Assembly: GCA_023053545.1 (NCBI GenBank)
Contig: JAKZAN010000054.1
Location: forward strand, 186,001-250,000
From: Lepidurus packardi
Taxonomy: Eukaryota; Arthropoda; Branchiopoda; Notostraca; Triopsidae
Direction: 5' to 3'
DNA: 64,000 nucleotides
Part shown: in pieces, positions 34,364-44,417 of the stretch
How positions within the stretch are numbered: position 1 is the first letter of the stretch
Layout: each line of letters starts with the position of its first letter
The notes under the pieces: generated by a model
Databases searched by the model: none
Seen by the model: only the letters and a program-made list of their open reading frames with translations
What the model was told of the DNA's origin: nothing
Translations under genes and position numbers: made by a program

Positions 34364-35281
34364 ATGCTCGAAACTGACTACAAAGCACGCATCCAGACCA
34401 TTCAATCGCCTAATAGTACGATTTCAATTGACATCAAGCGCGAAGACGAAATTCACCCTTTTATTTCTGGCAATAAATTTAGAAAACTAAAATATAATTT
34501 ACTTCAGGCAAAAGCTGGAAACGCGAAAACTTTAATCACTTTTGGCGGCGCTTTTTCCAATCATATAGCTGCAGTGGCTGCTGCCGGTGAATTGTATCAA
34601 TTTGATACGGTTGGTATCATTAGAGGTGATGAACTTGAATCGAAAATCAATCAAAATCCAACATTAAAATTCGCTGCTAGCCAGGGTATGCAATTCGAAT
34701 TTACAAGCAGGGAAAATTACAGAGATAAGACGTCTGCTGCGTACTTAGACAGTTTGAAAACAAGATTTGATTCGGCGTACATAATTCCTGAAGGCGGCAC
34801 CAATTTACATGCCGTGCGGGGTTGCGAAGAAATACTAAACGAAGCGGATAAACATTACGATTTCATCTGCTGCTGCGCGGGCACTGGGGGTACTGCAGCT
34901 GGACTAATTAACAGCGCTGATGCCCATCAAAAAGTTTTAATTTTCCCAGCTTTGAAAGGTGCTTTTATAAGCGATGAAATTCGTAGTTTTGCACAACAAG
35001 ATTCGTGGGCAGTTATACCGGATTATGATTTTGGCGGTTATGCTAAAATTACACTGGAGCTGATTGGTTTTATGAATCAATTTTATGCCGAAAATAACGT
35101 TTTACTGGATCCAGTCTACACTGGGAAAATGGCTTTTGGTGTAATGGATTTGGTTCGGAAGGAATATTTTCCAAATGGTTCTAAAATATTGATGATTCAC
35201 ACTGGAGGTTTGCAAGGAATTGAGGGTATGAACATAAAATTGAAAATAAAAAATTTACCTTTATTACAACATTATGGTTAA
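34364..35281 (+). CDS. PLP-dependent ACC deaminase / D-cysteine desulfhydrase family enzyme
   Basis: A 305-residue fold-II PLP enzyme. The start at 34364 (MLETDYKARIQ) is preferred over the upstream reading, which would add a hydrophobic tail overlapping the previous gene. The PLP lysine lies in SGNKFRKLKYNLL (about residue 41), followed by the cofactor contacts TFGGAFSNHIAA and a phosphate-binding glycine loop CAGTGGTAAGL. Members deaminate 1-aminocyclopropane-1-carboxylate or break down D-cysteine; sequence alone does not separate the two, and in a flavobacterium the desulfhydrase role seems more likely. It overlaps the next gene by 8 bases. Confidence 0.85.
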   Translation: MLETDYKARIQTIQSPNSTISIDIKREDEIHPFISGNKFRKLKYNLLQAKAGNAKTLITFGGAFSNHIAAVAAAGELYQFDTVGIIRGDELESKINQNPTLKFAASQGMQFEFTSRENYRDKTSAAYLDSLKTRFDSAYIIPEGGTNLHAVRGCEEILNEADKHYDFICCCAGTGGTAAGLINSADAHQKVLIFPALKGAFISDEIRSFAQQDSWAVIPDYDFGGYAKITLELIGFMNQFYAENNVLLDPVYTGKMAFGVMDLVRKEYFPNGSKILMIHTGGLQGIEGMNIKLKIKNLPLLQHYG

Positions 35282-36176
35282 GAAGATTTTACTTTTAGTA
35301 GGTTTGTTTATTGTTGTATCATGTGGCTCTAGCAGGCCTGCAGCTAGATCAACGGCTTCAAAGAAGATTGTGACTTCCAAAAAGACAAAGCCAAATCCAG
35401 AACTTAAAAAAATTGAGCAAGGTTATCAAGGCGCAAAGGAAGCAGATAAATCAACAGCAACTCAATCCGTATATTCCAAATCAGAGATTTTAGAAGCAAC
35501 AACTCGTGTTAAAGTCACAACCGAAATGGTGTTGAATTATATTGACACATACAAAGACATTGCGAAGGCAAACATGAACCAATATGGCATCCCGGCAAGT
35601 ATTGTCTTGGGGCAAGCCATTTTAGAATCTGGTGCCGGAACGGGTCCTTTGAGCGCATTGGCAAACAACCATTTTGGGATTAAATGCCACAAAGAATGGA
35701 CGGGTCAAAGCGTGAAGTACGATGATGATGAAGCGCAAGAATGCTTTAGAAAATATGAGCAGCCTTCTGAGTCTTTTCGTGATCATGCCTTGTTTTTGAC
35801 GAGCCGTCCGCGCTATTCTAATTTGTTTACTTTGGGTAAAACAGATTATGCCGCTTGGGCAAACGGACTAAAAGCAGCAGGCTATGCAACAGATCCGAAA
35901 TATCCGGCAAAATTAATTTCGATAATCGAGCGGTATCAACTTGCGAAATATGATGCAGAAGCCAGTGGTGTCGAGTATATTAAGCCAGTCGTAATGTCAC
36001 AAGTCATGAATATTAAGCGGACAATTGCCCAAGCTAACGATTCTTATACAGTAGTTCAAGGCGACACTTTATATTCAATTTCAAAGCGGTTTAACATTAC
36101 AGTAGACGATTTAAAAAAACGAAATAACATATCCGATAATACCATTTCAATCGGTCAAACTTTAAGATTAAATTAA
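35274..36176 (+). CDS. Glucosaminidase lipoprotein with LysM domain
   Basis: A 300-residue peptidoglycan hydrolase. A lipoprotein signal ([16 protein letters not shown]) is followed by a low-complexity linker, a GH73-type glucosaminidase domain ([34 protein letters not shown], with the catalytic glutamate in ILESG) and a C-terminal LysM domain ([27 protein letters not shown]). It would cut glycan strands from the outer-membrane side. It is sandwiched between the deaminase (8-base overlap) and hemL (TAATG overlap), so the three genes are translationally coupled although functionally unrelated. Confidence 0.93.
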   Translation: MVKKILLLVGLFIVVSCGSSRPAARSTASKKIVTSKKTKPNPELKKIEQGYQGAKEADKSTATQSVYSKSEILEATTRVKVTTEMVLNYIDTYKDIAKANMNQYGIPASIVLGQAILESGAGTGPLSALANNHFGIKCHKEWTGQSVKYDDDEAQECFRKYEQPSESFRDHALFLTSRPRYSNLFTLGKTDYAAWANGLKAAGYATDPKYPAKLISIIERYQLAKYDAEASGVEYIKPVVMSQVMNIKRTIAQANDSYTVVQGDTLYSISKRFNITVDDLKKRNNISDNTISIGQTLRLN

Positions 36177-37462
36177 TGTTGTATAAAAGAAGTAGTGCGC
36201 TTTTTCAAGAGGCGCAAAATGTAATTCCAGGTGGTGTAAACAGTCCAGTTCGTGCCTTTAAAGCGGTTGGTGGAATACCAATTTTTGCAAAAAGTGCGAA
36301 AGGCGCTTATGTGTATGACGAAGACGGCAACAAGTATATAGATTATATCAATTCTTGGGGGCCAATGGTTTTGGGGCATGCTCATCCGCCCGTGGTTGAT
36401 GCCGTAATTGAACGAGCCAAAATGGGTACGTCATTCGGAATGCCAACAGAGTTGGAAACAAAAATCGCAGAACTTGCCATTTCGATGGTTCCCAATATCG
36501 ACAAAATTCGTTTCGTGAATTCAGGAACTGAAGCCTGTATGAGCGCCATTCGTTTGGCACGCGGCGTTAAAGGAAAAGATAAAATCATAAAATTTGCTGG
36601 TTGCTACCACGGACATTCAGATTCGTTTTTGATTCAGGCTGGGAGTGGAGCGGTTACTTTTGGATCGCCCAATAGTCCTGGCGTAACGCAAGGAACGGCA
36701 AAGGATACCTTGCTTGCGAAGTACAATGATATTGAAAATGTGAAGGCGTTAGTTGCGGCGAATCCAGATTCTATTGCAGCAATTATTATTGAGCCAGTGG
36801 CGGGTAATATGGGTTGTATACCGCCAAAAAACGGTTTTCTTCAAGCTTTACGAGATGTTTGCGACGCGCATGATATTTTCTTAATATTTGACGAGGTGAT
36901 GACTGGTTTCAGATTGGCAAAAGGTGGCGTGCAAGAACTGTATGATGTTAAAGCTGATATTGTGACTTTCGGAAAAGTGATCGGGGGCGGATTGCCTGTT
37001 GGTGCTTTCGCTGCAAAAAAGGAAATAATGGATTATTTGGCGCCAATTGGGCCTGTATATCAAGCGGGAACACTTTCGGGAAATCCACTTGCAATGGCCG
37101 CAGGATTGGCAATGTTGCAAGAGCTTAATAATGATGAAGCCGTTTTTAAAAGGTTGGAAGAGAAGACAGCTTATTTACACAAAGGAATTGAAGAAGCACT
37201 GCTTAAAAACGATGTTACTTTTACGATTAACCGAGTAGGCTCGATGATCTCCGTTCATTTTGCAGCAGATGAAGTGGTCGATTTTCAGAGTGCTGCAGCC
37301 GGTGACAACGAAACCTTCAAAAAGTTTTTTCACGGCCTATTAAACGAAGGCATTTACATTGCGCCTTCCGCGTATGAGACTTGGTTTATAACGGACGCCT
37401 TGACATATGAAGATTTAGACGAAACCATTGCTGCGGTTGCTAAAGTCGCGAAAGATTTATAA
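36176..37462 (+). CDS. hemL: Glutamate-1-semialdehyde 2,1-aminomutase
   Basis: A 428-residue class-III PLP aminotransferase. Diagnostic blocks are [42 protein letters not shown] and the PLP-lysine motif [17 protein letters not shown] (lysine near 267). It converts glutamate-1-semialdehyde to 5-aminolevulinate for haem synthesis. The ATG overlaps the previous stop codon. The gene ends right at a strong bidirectional terminator. Confidence 0.96.
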   Translation: MLYKRSSALFQEAQNVIPGGVNSPVRAFKAVGGIPIFAKSAKGAYVYDEDGNKYIDYINSWGPMVLGHAHPPVVDAVIERAKMGTSFGMPTELETKIAELAISMVPNIDKIRFVNSGTEACMSAIRLARGVKGKDKIIKFAGCYHGHSDSFLIQAGSGAVTFGSPNSPGVTQGTAKDTLLAKYNDIENVKALVAANPDSIAAIIIEPVAGNMGCIPPKNGFLQALRDVCDAHDIFLIFDEVMTGFRLAKGGVQELYDVKADIVTFGKVIGGGLPVGAFAAKKEIMDYLAPIGPVYQAGTLSGNPLAMAAGLAMLQELNNDEAVFKRLEEKTAYLHKGIEEALLKNDVTFTINRVGSMISVHFAADEVVDFQSAAAGDNETFKKFFHGLLNEGIYIAPSAYETWFITDALTYEDLDETIAAVAKVAKDL

Positions 37463-37498
37463 AAAAAAATAGCCTCAGATATCTGAGGCTATTTTTTT
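37463..37498. terminator. Bidirectional terminator between hemL and the Spy-like gene
   Basis: A perfect 36-base palindrome (stem ATAGCCTCAGAT with flanking A and T runs) starting at the hemL stop codon. The far end reaches the stop codon of the convergent gene at 37497. Confidence 0.9.
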
Positions 37499-37949
37499 AT
37501 CGTCTTTTATTGTCTGGCTTTTCACGTCTTTCCATTATGCGATGTCTTCGCTCTTCTTTTTGATTTTCGCGACTGCTTTCGAATTTAGCAAATTGCTCAG
37601 GCGTCAATATTTTTCTTAAACTTGACTTGAATGCAATTTGCTCGTCTAACATTTTGTTTTTCATTTCAAAACGCTGGTCGGGATTTGGTTTTGCATCTTT
37701 ATCTTTCAGCTTATCGCGCTCAGCTTTAAATGCTTCCATTTTACTATGGTGGTCCTGCAATACCTTCGAAAGATCTTTTTGCTGCGCGCTGTTCAGATTA
37801 TAATCTAAGGTCATTTTCTTCAGCTGCAATTGCGCACGCTGTTCTGGACTCATTTGCTCAATTGGCATTTCACCTTGGCGTCCCATTCTCTTTTGAGCTG
37901 AGGCTGTTAAACCAAATACAATCAATGCAATCATCAATAATTTTTTCAT
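37497..37949 (-). CDS. Spy/CpxP-like periplasmic protein
   Basis: A 150-residue protein with a signal peptide (LLMIALIVFGLTASAQ) and a highly charged helical body with two SPEQRAQL/TPEQFAKFE-type repeats (MSPEQRAQLQLKKM and LTPEQFAKFESSRE), as in LTXXQ proteins of the Spy/CpxP group. The C-terminus is strongly basic (RRHRIMERREKPDNKRR). Spy is an ATP-independent periplasmic chaperone; the same job is plausible here but not shown. It stands alone between terminator and lysS. Confidence 0.75.
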   Translation of the reverse strand: MKKLLMIALIVFGLTASAQKRMGRQGEMPIEQMSPEQRAQLQLKKMTLDYNLNSAQQKDLSKVLQDHHSKMEAFKAERDKLKDKDAKPNPDQRFEMKNKMLDEQIAFKSSLRKILTPEQFAKFESSRENQKEERRHRIMERREKPDNKRR

Positions 37950-38010
37950 GTCTATTAATTTAAAAGTTAATGATAAGACTGCGGAAGTTTCTTAAGGTTT
38001 AAATGAGAAG

Positions 38011-39708
38011 CTATTTTAGGCGAATAATTTTTAAATTACCATCTACGATTACTTCGGTCATGCCCATCGAAGAAAGGTTTTTCATCGCTTTATCCCATTT
38101 TTTTCCGCTTAAACCAACTTGACTTTTCAGCGCATCAATTGATAATGATTCACTTGCTTTTAATAATTCAGTAATAAGCTTTTCATCTTCACTTAATTCT
38201 ACCGCTTTTTTCTCTGGTCGCATTTGTGGGAAGAACAAAACTTCTTGTATGGATGAATTATTAGTCAGAAACATTACCAAACGATCCATGCCAATTCCCA
38301 AACCAGATGTTGGCGGCATGCCATATTCTAATGCGCGTAAGAAATCATGGTCTATAAATTGCGTAGCTTCATCATCGCCGCGTTCCGCAAGTTTTAGCTG
38401 TGCTTCAAATCGCTCGCGTTGATCAATTGGGTCATTTAACTCGGAATACGCATTTGCGATTTCCTTGCCACAAACCATCAATTCGAATCGTTCAGTTAAT
38501 TCTGGATTGTCGCGATGCGTTTTGCATAACGGGCTCATTTCTTTAGGATAATCGGTTATAAATGTTGGTTGAATAAAATTCCCTTCGCATTTTGCGCCAA
38601 AAATCTCATCAATTAATTTCCCTTTCCCCATAGAACCATCAACGTCAATATTCATCGATTTTGCCGCGTCAAATAATTCTTGTTCGGTTTTTCCTGAGAT
38701 ATCAAAGCCTGTGAACTTAATAATTGCATCGGTCATTGAAATTTTAGCATATGGTGCTTTAAAATCTACTTTATGCTCCCCAAAAGTTGCTTCGGTTGTT
38801 CCGTTTACAGCAACTGCACAGTGTTCCAACAGGTTTTCAGTAAATTTCATCATCCAATTGTAATCTTTATAGGCCACATAAATTTCCATCGCCGTAAATT
38901 CAGGATTGTGTGTGCGGTCCATTCCTTCGTTTCGGAAGTTTCTTGAAAACTCGTAAACACCGTCAAAACCGCCAACAATTAGCCGCTTTAAGTACAATTC
39001 ATTTGCGATACGCATATATAAAGGTATGTCTAATGAATTGTGATGCGTAACGAAAGGTCGGGCAGAAGCACCGCCTGGAATAGGTTGTAATATTGGGGTG
39101 TCAACTTCTAAATATCCGTTGTCATTGAAGAAGTTTCGCATGGCGTTAAACAGTTTTGTTCTTTTGATAAAAGTCTGTTTAACGTGCTCATTCACGGTTA
39201 AATCAACATAGCGGCGTCTGTATCTTTGTTCAGGGTCAGAAAATGCATCATGAATATTTCCGTCGGCATCAGTTTTTACGATTGGCAGTGGCTTTAGTGC
39301 TTTTGCCAATACTTTTAAATCATAAACATGAATCGATATTTCGCCAACTTGTGTTTTGAAAACCGTTCCGCGGATTCCGATAAAATCGCCAATATCCAAT
39401 AGCTTTTTAAAAACAACATTATACATTGTTTTTTCATCATCATTACTAATATCTTCACGACTAATATAAATCTGCATTCTTCCTTCTGAATCCTTTAATT
39501 CAGCAAAAGATGCTTTACCCATAATTCGTCTAGACATCATTCTTCCTGCCAAGACAACGTCCTTTCCTTCATACTTTTCGAAGTTATTCAGAATGTCGGT
39601 TGTGTAAGCTGTAGTTACAAATTCTGCTGCTGGATAAGGGTCAATTCCAAGAGATTTTAATTCTTGAAGTGCTTCGCGTCGTAATATTTCCTGTTCGGAT
39701 AAGGCCAT
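38011..39708 (-). CDS. lysS: Lysine--tRNA ligase (class II)
   Basis: A 565-residue class II lysyl-tRNA synthetase. The N-terminal OB-fold anticodon domain (GKDVVLAGRMMSRRIMGKASFAELKDSEG) is followed by the catalytic core with motif 2 (RNFRNEGMDRTHNPEFTAMEIY) and motif 3 (GLGIGMDRLVMFLTN). The last ~60 residues after PEKKAVELS form an extra C-terminal helical domain seen in Bacteroidetes LysRS. The gene is intact and has a clear TATCTTTG promoter box at 39729. Confidence 0.96.
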   Translation of the reverse strand: MALSEQEILRREALQELKSLGIDPYPAAEFVTTAYTTDILNNFEKYEGKDVVLAGRMMSRRIMGKASFAELKDSEGRMQIYISREDISNDDEKTMYNVVFKKLLDIGDFIGIRGTVFKTQVGEISIHVYDLKVLAKALKPLPIVKTDADGNIHDAFSDPEQRYRRRYVDLTVNEHVKQTFIKRTKLFNAMRNFFNDNGYLEVDTPILQPIPGGASARPFVTHHNSLDIPLYMRIANELYLKRLIVGGFDGVYEFSRNFRNEGMDRTHNPEFTAMEIYVAYKDYNWMMKFTENLLEHCAVAVNGTTEATFGEHKVDFKAPYAKISMTDAIIKFTGFDISGKTEQELFDAAKSMNIDVDGSMGKGKLIDEIFGAKCEGNFIQPTFITDYPKEMSPLCKTHRDNPELTERFELMVCGKEIANAYSELNDPIDQRERFEAQLKLAERGDDEATQFIDHDFLRALEYGMPPTSGLGIGMDRLVMFLTNNSSIQEVLFFPQMRPEKKAVELSEDEKLITELLKASESLSIDALKSQVGLSGKKWDKAMKNLSSMGMTEVIVDGNLKIIRLK

Positions 39709-39728
39709 TTTCTTGATTTTTGAGATTG

Positions 39729-39736
39729 CAAAGATA
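39729..39736 (-). promoter_or_regulatory. Promoter -7 box of lysS
   Basis: The minus strand reads TATCTTTG, followed by CA, about 20 bases before the lysS ATG. This matches TAnnTTTG exactly. Confidence 0.6.
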
Positions 39737-39805
39737 ATATAAATTAAAAATGCGCTCTAATTTTATTGACTAGGGAAAAATGTGTGCTGAAAATTCAAAA
39801 GAACG

Positions 39806-39813
39806 TATATTTG
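39806..39813 (+). promoter_or_regulatory. Promoter -7 box of lipB
   Basis: TATATTTG matches TAnnTTTG, 16 bases upstream of the lipB ATG at 39830. Confidence 0.6.
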
Positions 39814-39829
39814 AACTTTATTTTATAAT

Positions 39830-40531
39830 ATGAAAAATAGGGCGGTACTTTTTCAAGATTTGGGATTATTAGATTATAAAAAGGCCTGGGAATACCAAGA
39901 GATGCTTTTTCAGGAAATAGTCGATACTAAAATTCTTAATCGAAAGAATGAATCGAGCAATCCAACCAAAAACCATTTTTTGTTTGTAGAGCATCCACAT
40001 GTATATACATTAGGTAAAAGTGGCGATCTTGAAAACTTGCTTTTATCTGCTGAACAGCTGGAAAAAAAAGGCGCAACTTTTTATAAAATAAATAGGGGAG
40101 GCGATATTACGTATCATGGTCCTGGTCAAATTGTTGGGTACCCCATTTTTGACTTGGAGAATTTTTTTACAGATATCCACAAATACCTTCGTTTTTTAGA
40201 GGAAGCAATTATTGTTACTTTAGCTGAATACGGACTAGAAAGTACTCGGAGTGATGGAGAGACCGGTGTTTGGCTAGGTGTTGGGACGCCGTTTGCAAGA
40301 AAAATCTGTGCAATGGGTGTTCGTGCTTCAAGATGGGTAACGATGCATGGATTTGCTTTGAATGCTAACGTTAACTTGGGCTATTTTGACAATATTATTC
40401 CATGTGGCATTAGAGGAAAGGCCGTCACTAGTTTGAATGTCGAATTGGGAATCGAACATGTCGATGACCAAGAATTGAAAAGTAAGATAAAGCGAAACCT
40501 AGCTATTTTATTTGAAGCTGAGTTTATTTAG
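39830..40531 (+). CDS. lipB: Octanoyl-[ACP]:protein N-octanoyltransferase
   Basis: A 233-residue LipB. The family signature [25 protein letters not shown] is intact, as are the later lysine and cysteine of the active site ([22 protein letters not shown] and [14 protein letters not shown]). It moves octanoyl from acyl carrier protein to lipoyl domains, such as those of 2-oxoacid dehydrogenases. Its 3' end overlaps the convergent rnhB gene by 24 bases, with no terminator between. Confidence 0.95.
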   Translation: MKNRAVLFQDLGLLDYKKAWEYQEMLFQEIVDTKILNRKNESSNPTKNHFLFVEHPHVYTLGKSGDLENLLLSAEQLEKKGATFYKINRGGDITYHGPGQIVGYPIFDLENFFTDIHKYLRFLEEAIIVTLAEYGLESTRSDGETGVWLGVGTPFARKICAMGVRASRWVTMHGFALNANVNLGYFDNIIPCGIRGKAVTSLNVELGIEHVDDQELKSKIKRNLAILFEAEFI

Positions 40532-41137
40532 TTTATCGTCAAATTCAATTTCATATTGTTCTGGTAGCAGTCTAAAACTTAATCGGTGATATTTTGTTAC
40601 GCCAAATTTCCTAAGGGCAGCCCTATGTTCTGGTGTTGGATAACCTTTGTTTTGCTTCCAATTATACATAGGAAATTCTTCATGAATTTTATCCATATAT
40701 TCATCTCGGTAAGTTTTGGCAAGAATTGAAGCGGCAGCAATGCTTAAATATTTGCCGTCTCCTTGAACGATGCATGAATGCGGTATGTTTTTGATTGGCT
40801 TAAACCGATTGCCATCAACGATAAGATATTTAGGAATGGTTTCAAGGCTGTTTACGCTTTCTTGCATGGCCTTTATTGAAGCGTTCAAAATGTTTATTTC
40901 ATCAATAACAGTATGATTCACATGCGATACGGCAAAACATGTCGCATGTTTTTCAATGTAGTGGCGCAATTCTCGTCGAATTTTTTCAGAAAGCATCTTT
41001 GAATCGTTTAGCTTCTCTGAAATAAAATGATTTGGCAAAATAACGGCTGCTGCTGTTACTGGTCCTGCTAAACAGCCTCTTCCTGCTTCGTCAGTACCAG
41101 CCTCAATATCAAATTCGGAAAACTTTAAATCCAGCAT
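40508..41137 (-). CDS. rnhB: Ribonuclease HII
   Basis: A 209-residue RNase HII that nicks RNA in RNA-DNA hybrids and at single ribonucleotides. The first acidic pair is in [21 protein letters not shown] (D16, E17), and further conserved residues lie in YLIVDGNRF and [17 protein letters not shown]. The ATG at 41137 is chosen over an upstream reading because a TACTTTTG box lies just before it. It overlaps lipB by 24 bases tail to tail. Confidence 0.95.
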   Translation of the reverse strand: MLDLKFSEFDIEAGTDEAGRGCLAGPVTAAAVILPNHFISEKLNDSKMLSEKIRRELRHYIEKHATCFAVSHVNHTVIDEINILNASIKAMQESVNSLETIPKYLIVDGNRFKPIKNIPHSCIVQGDGKYLSIAAASILAKTYRDEYMDKIHEEFPMYNWKQNKGYPTPEHRAALRKFGVTKYHRLSFRLLPEQYEIEFDDKLNKLSFK

Positions 41138-41151
41138 TGTGTTAATTTTTA

Positions 41152-41159
41152 CAAAAGTA
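41152..41159 (-). promoter_or_regulatory. Promoter -7 box of rnhB
   Basis: The minus strand reads TACTTTTG, matching TAnnTTTG, 14 bases upstream of the ATG at 41137. Confidence 0.5.
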
Positions 41160-41166
41160 AAAAAAG

Positions 41167-41223
41167 GACGCAACCCTTTATGTTAAAATTACATCTACTA
41201 TTCGAGTTGCGTCAATAAAAGGG
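41167..41223. repeat. Interleaved inverted repeats upstream of susC
   Basis: GACGCAAC (41167-41174) is complementary to GTTGCGTC (41206-41213), and CCCTTTAT (41174-41181) to ATAAAAGGG (41215-41223). The order A-B-A'-B' means the two stems cannot nest; they would form a pseudoknot or exclude each other. It lies in the 196-base rnhB-susC gap; nothing else is recognisable there beyond the rnhB promoter. Confidence 0.5.
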
Positions 41224-41333
41224 TATTACCGCGTTTTTTTAACAACTTAAATATGAATTATTAGTTTATTTAATTTGTTTATTTAAGAAATAATTAGGAA
41301 GTTTGCGGAATAACTAACTCAAATAAATGTAAT

Positions 41334-44300
41334 ATGAGATCAAAGTTCAAATGGATTTTTACGCTACTATTAGCGTTATCAATGCAGTTTTCGTTTGCGC
41401 AGGACAAAACTGTGACAGGTGTTGTTTCTGATGCGCAAGGAACACTTCCGGGTGCTAACGTTGTTGTTAAAGGAACAAAACGTGGTGCTCAAACAGACGC
41501 TGATGGAAAATATTCTATTAGCGCAAAAGCAGGTGATGTTTTAGTTTTCTCATTCGTAGGGATGACTGACTATTCAGCAACTGTAGGTGCTTCAAACGTA
41601 GTTAATGCGAAACTTCAAGAGGGTGTCCAATTGAAAGAAGTATTGATTTCTGGTGCACTTGGTATTAAAAGAACAAGAAGTGAAGTAGCTTCTTCGCAGC
41701 AACAAGTAAGCAATGCTGAGTTAACTCAGGCTGCTAACCCGAATGCTGTTTTATCTCTTGTAGGTAAAGTTTCTGGTTTAACAATTAATACGACTAACAC
41801 TGGTGTGAATGCATCAACTCGTATCGTATTGAGAGGTAACCGCTCATTGACTGGAAACAACCAGGCACTTGTTGTAATTGATAATGCAATTTCAACTGCT
41901 GGAATTCTTCAGTCTTTGCCGCCAGAGATTATCGAATCTACAAACATTGTTAAAGGACCACAAGGATCTGCACTTTACGGAGAGCAAGGTTCAAATGGTG
42001 TGATCATCGTTACTACTAAAAGAGGTAACAAAGGAGGTAAAGTTTCTGTAAACGTAACTTCTGCTCTTGATTTTGAACAAGTTTCTTTCGTTCCGCAAAG
42101 GCAACAACGTTTTGGTCAAGGTTGGAGTGGTAACCACGTTGCTTACGAAAACGGAGCTTGGGGTGCTGAATTTGATGGTGTTGTTAGACCAGTAGGTCTT
42201 GCGCAGGCAGATGGTACCTATGTAATGTCTCCATACAGCCCAATCAAAGACAATATCAAAAAATTCTTCCAAACTGGTACAGTTTCTCAAAACGGATTCT
42301 CTGTTAATGCTGGTGATGCTGATGGTTATGCCATGGTAACAGCTAACAAGCAAAATACTGATTTCGTTGTTGATAAAGACAGATTGAACAGAAACACTTT
42401 TATGTTTAAAGGTGGAAAAAGATTCGGAAATGGTCTGTTGACGGTATCGCGCAGTACATCACTCAAAGAACTCAAACTACTGACTCTTCTTTGTATACTG
42501 AATTGTTGCAAGCAGCTACAAACATTCCTGTAGATCGTTTTTCAGCTCCTTTGAATCAACACCACTGGACTTCTTACTATAGAAATCCCTTCTGGATGAG
42601 AGATAACATCAGAGACGAAGTTAGAAATGACAACTGGTCTGGTAACGCTGTGGTTAACTACAAAGTTAATGAGCACATTAATATTAACTACAATGCGAAT
42701 GTTAGAACAGGTGCTTCTAGAAGTACAAGTTTTACAAATGAGTATATTGACTTGTTGAAAGTTGGTGGTGGTGACCACACTACTATTTCTGCATTCAGTA
42801 ACAGTCTTGGTTCTTCACGTGCAATCTACGCAGATTTAATGGTGAACTTTGATTACAAATTGACTGACATGATCGGCTTCAAAGCGAACGTTGGTAACAA
42901 TATTCAAGATACTTACAGTACAAGTGCAGGTGTTGGAGGTCAAAACCTTACAATTCCAGGTTTCTACAACATCAGTAATATCACTGGAATCCCAACTGTT
43001 TCAAATGCATTTTCAAGAAAAAGAACATTCTCTTTCTTTGCTAACGTGGATTTAGCGTACAGCGATTATTTGTTCTTGAACTTTACAGGACGTAACGACT
43101 GGGCTTCTACTTTGAATTCTGATAACAATAGTTATTTCTATCCAAGTGCTGGTGTATCTTTTGTACCAACAAGAGCTATTTCTTTCCTTAGAGATAACGA
43201 CGTGTTGAGCTATGCTAAAATTGCAACTAGCTGGGTTCGTAACGGTAGTACATCTGCTGTAGGAAACTATGCAATTAACACAAATTACACACAAGGTGTA
43301 GGGTTTCCATTTGGAACACTTAACTCTTTTGTACAGCAAACTACTGTAACGGATTACAATATCCGTCCAGAGTTCTACACTACACGTGATATCACGGTAA
43401 ACCTTGAGTTTTTCAAAAACAGATTCGGTCTTGACTTTTCTGCTTTTAGAACAGGAAACAAAGATTTGATTACTAGAATCTCTCCTTCATTTGCTTCAGG
43501 TGTAACAGGTGCTTTCACAAACGTTGGTCAAACAACAACAACTGGTTTCGAGCTTGACTTGAACTTTACGCCAATTGACAATAAGGATCTAGACCTTAAA
43601 TGGACAAACCGTTTTGGTATTTCAAGCAACAAAACTATCGTGAACAAAGTAAGTAATCAATCTACTTCAGTAGCATTATTTAACGATGCTGGTAATAGCG
43701 TTGGTATTTTTGCTGAAGAAGGAGAAGAGTTTCCTTTAATTAAAGGTGTTGGTTACCAAAGAGATGAAGAAGGAAGAATCAAAATTGATCCTGCTACAGG
43801 AAATCCATTGAGAACTTCTGAGTACATCAAACTTGGTGTTGCTAACCCAGATTACATTCTTAACTACAGTGGAACAGTTTCCTACAAAGGTTTCGCATTA
43901 TCAGCTGTAATGGATTACAGAACTGGAGGTCAATTCTTCTCTGGATCTAAGCAATGGTTGTCATGGTCAGGTCACTTGTATGACTCAGCTGTAAATGGAA
44001 GAACTGGATTTATCTTCCCTAACTCTTCTGTTTTACAAAATGGTGTTAACGTTCCTAACGTTTCAACAGTTACAGGTGGAAGCACTTATGGAGAATATTT
44101 AACTTATTTCCAAGATCAGTTCGCGAGAACTGCTGAGAATTTCGTTTTAGATGCTACTGCATTTAAAGTAAGAGAACTTGCATTAAGCTATTCTTTCAGA
44201 AAAAACACACTGGAATCAGTTGGAATTTCTTCTCTAAGAGTTGGTGTAAATGCTCGTAATCCATTCATGGTATTACCAAGAGAAAACAGAAACTACAGTG

Positions 44301-44404
44301 ATCCTGAGCAATCAAGAAGTACTGGAAATGACCAAGGTTATGCTGCTATCGGCCAGTACCCTGCAACACGTACATTCGGTTTTAGCGTTAATTTAACATT
44401 CTAA
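41334..44404 (+). pseudogene. SusC/RagA family TonB-linked outer-membrane transporter, one frameshift
   Basis: About 1023 codons. Domain order: signal peptide (LLLALSMQFSFAQ), carboxypeptidase-like regulatory domain (VTGVVSDAQGTLPGANVVVKGT), TonB plug (ANPNAVLSLVGKVSGLTI, LRGNRSLTGNNQALVVIDN) and a 22-strand barrel ending in the aromatic residue of SVNLTF. A single missing T near 42431 splits it into frames 41334-42533 and 42491-44404; both halves are otherwise flawless, so a sequence error is likely. With the SusD-like protein 14 bases downstream it would form a pedal-bin uptake complex. Codon use is strongly biased, in line with high expression. Confidence 0.92.
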
Positions 44405-44417
44405 ATATTAAGAGAAA

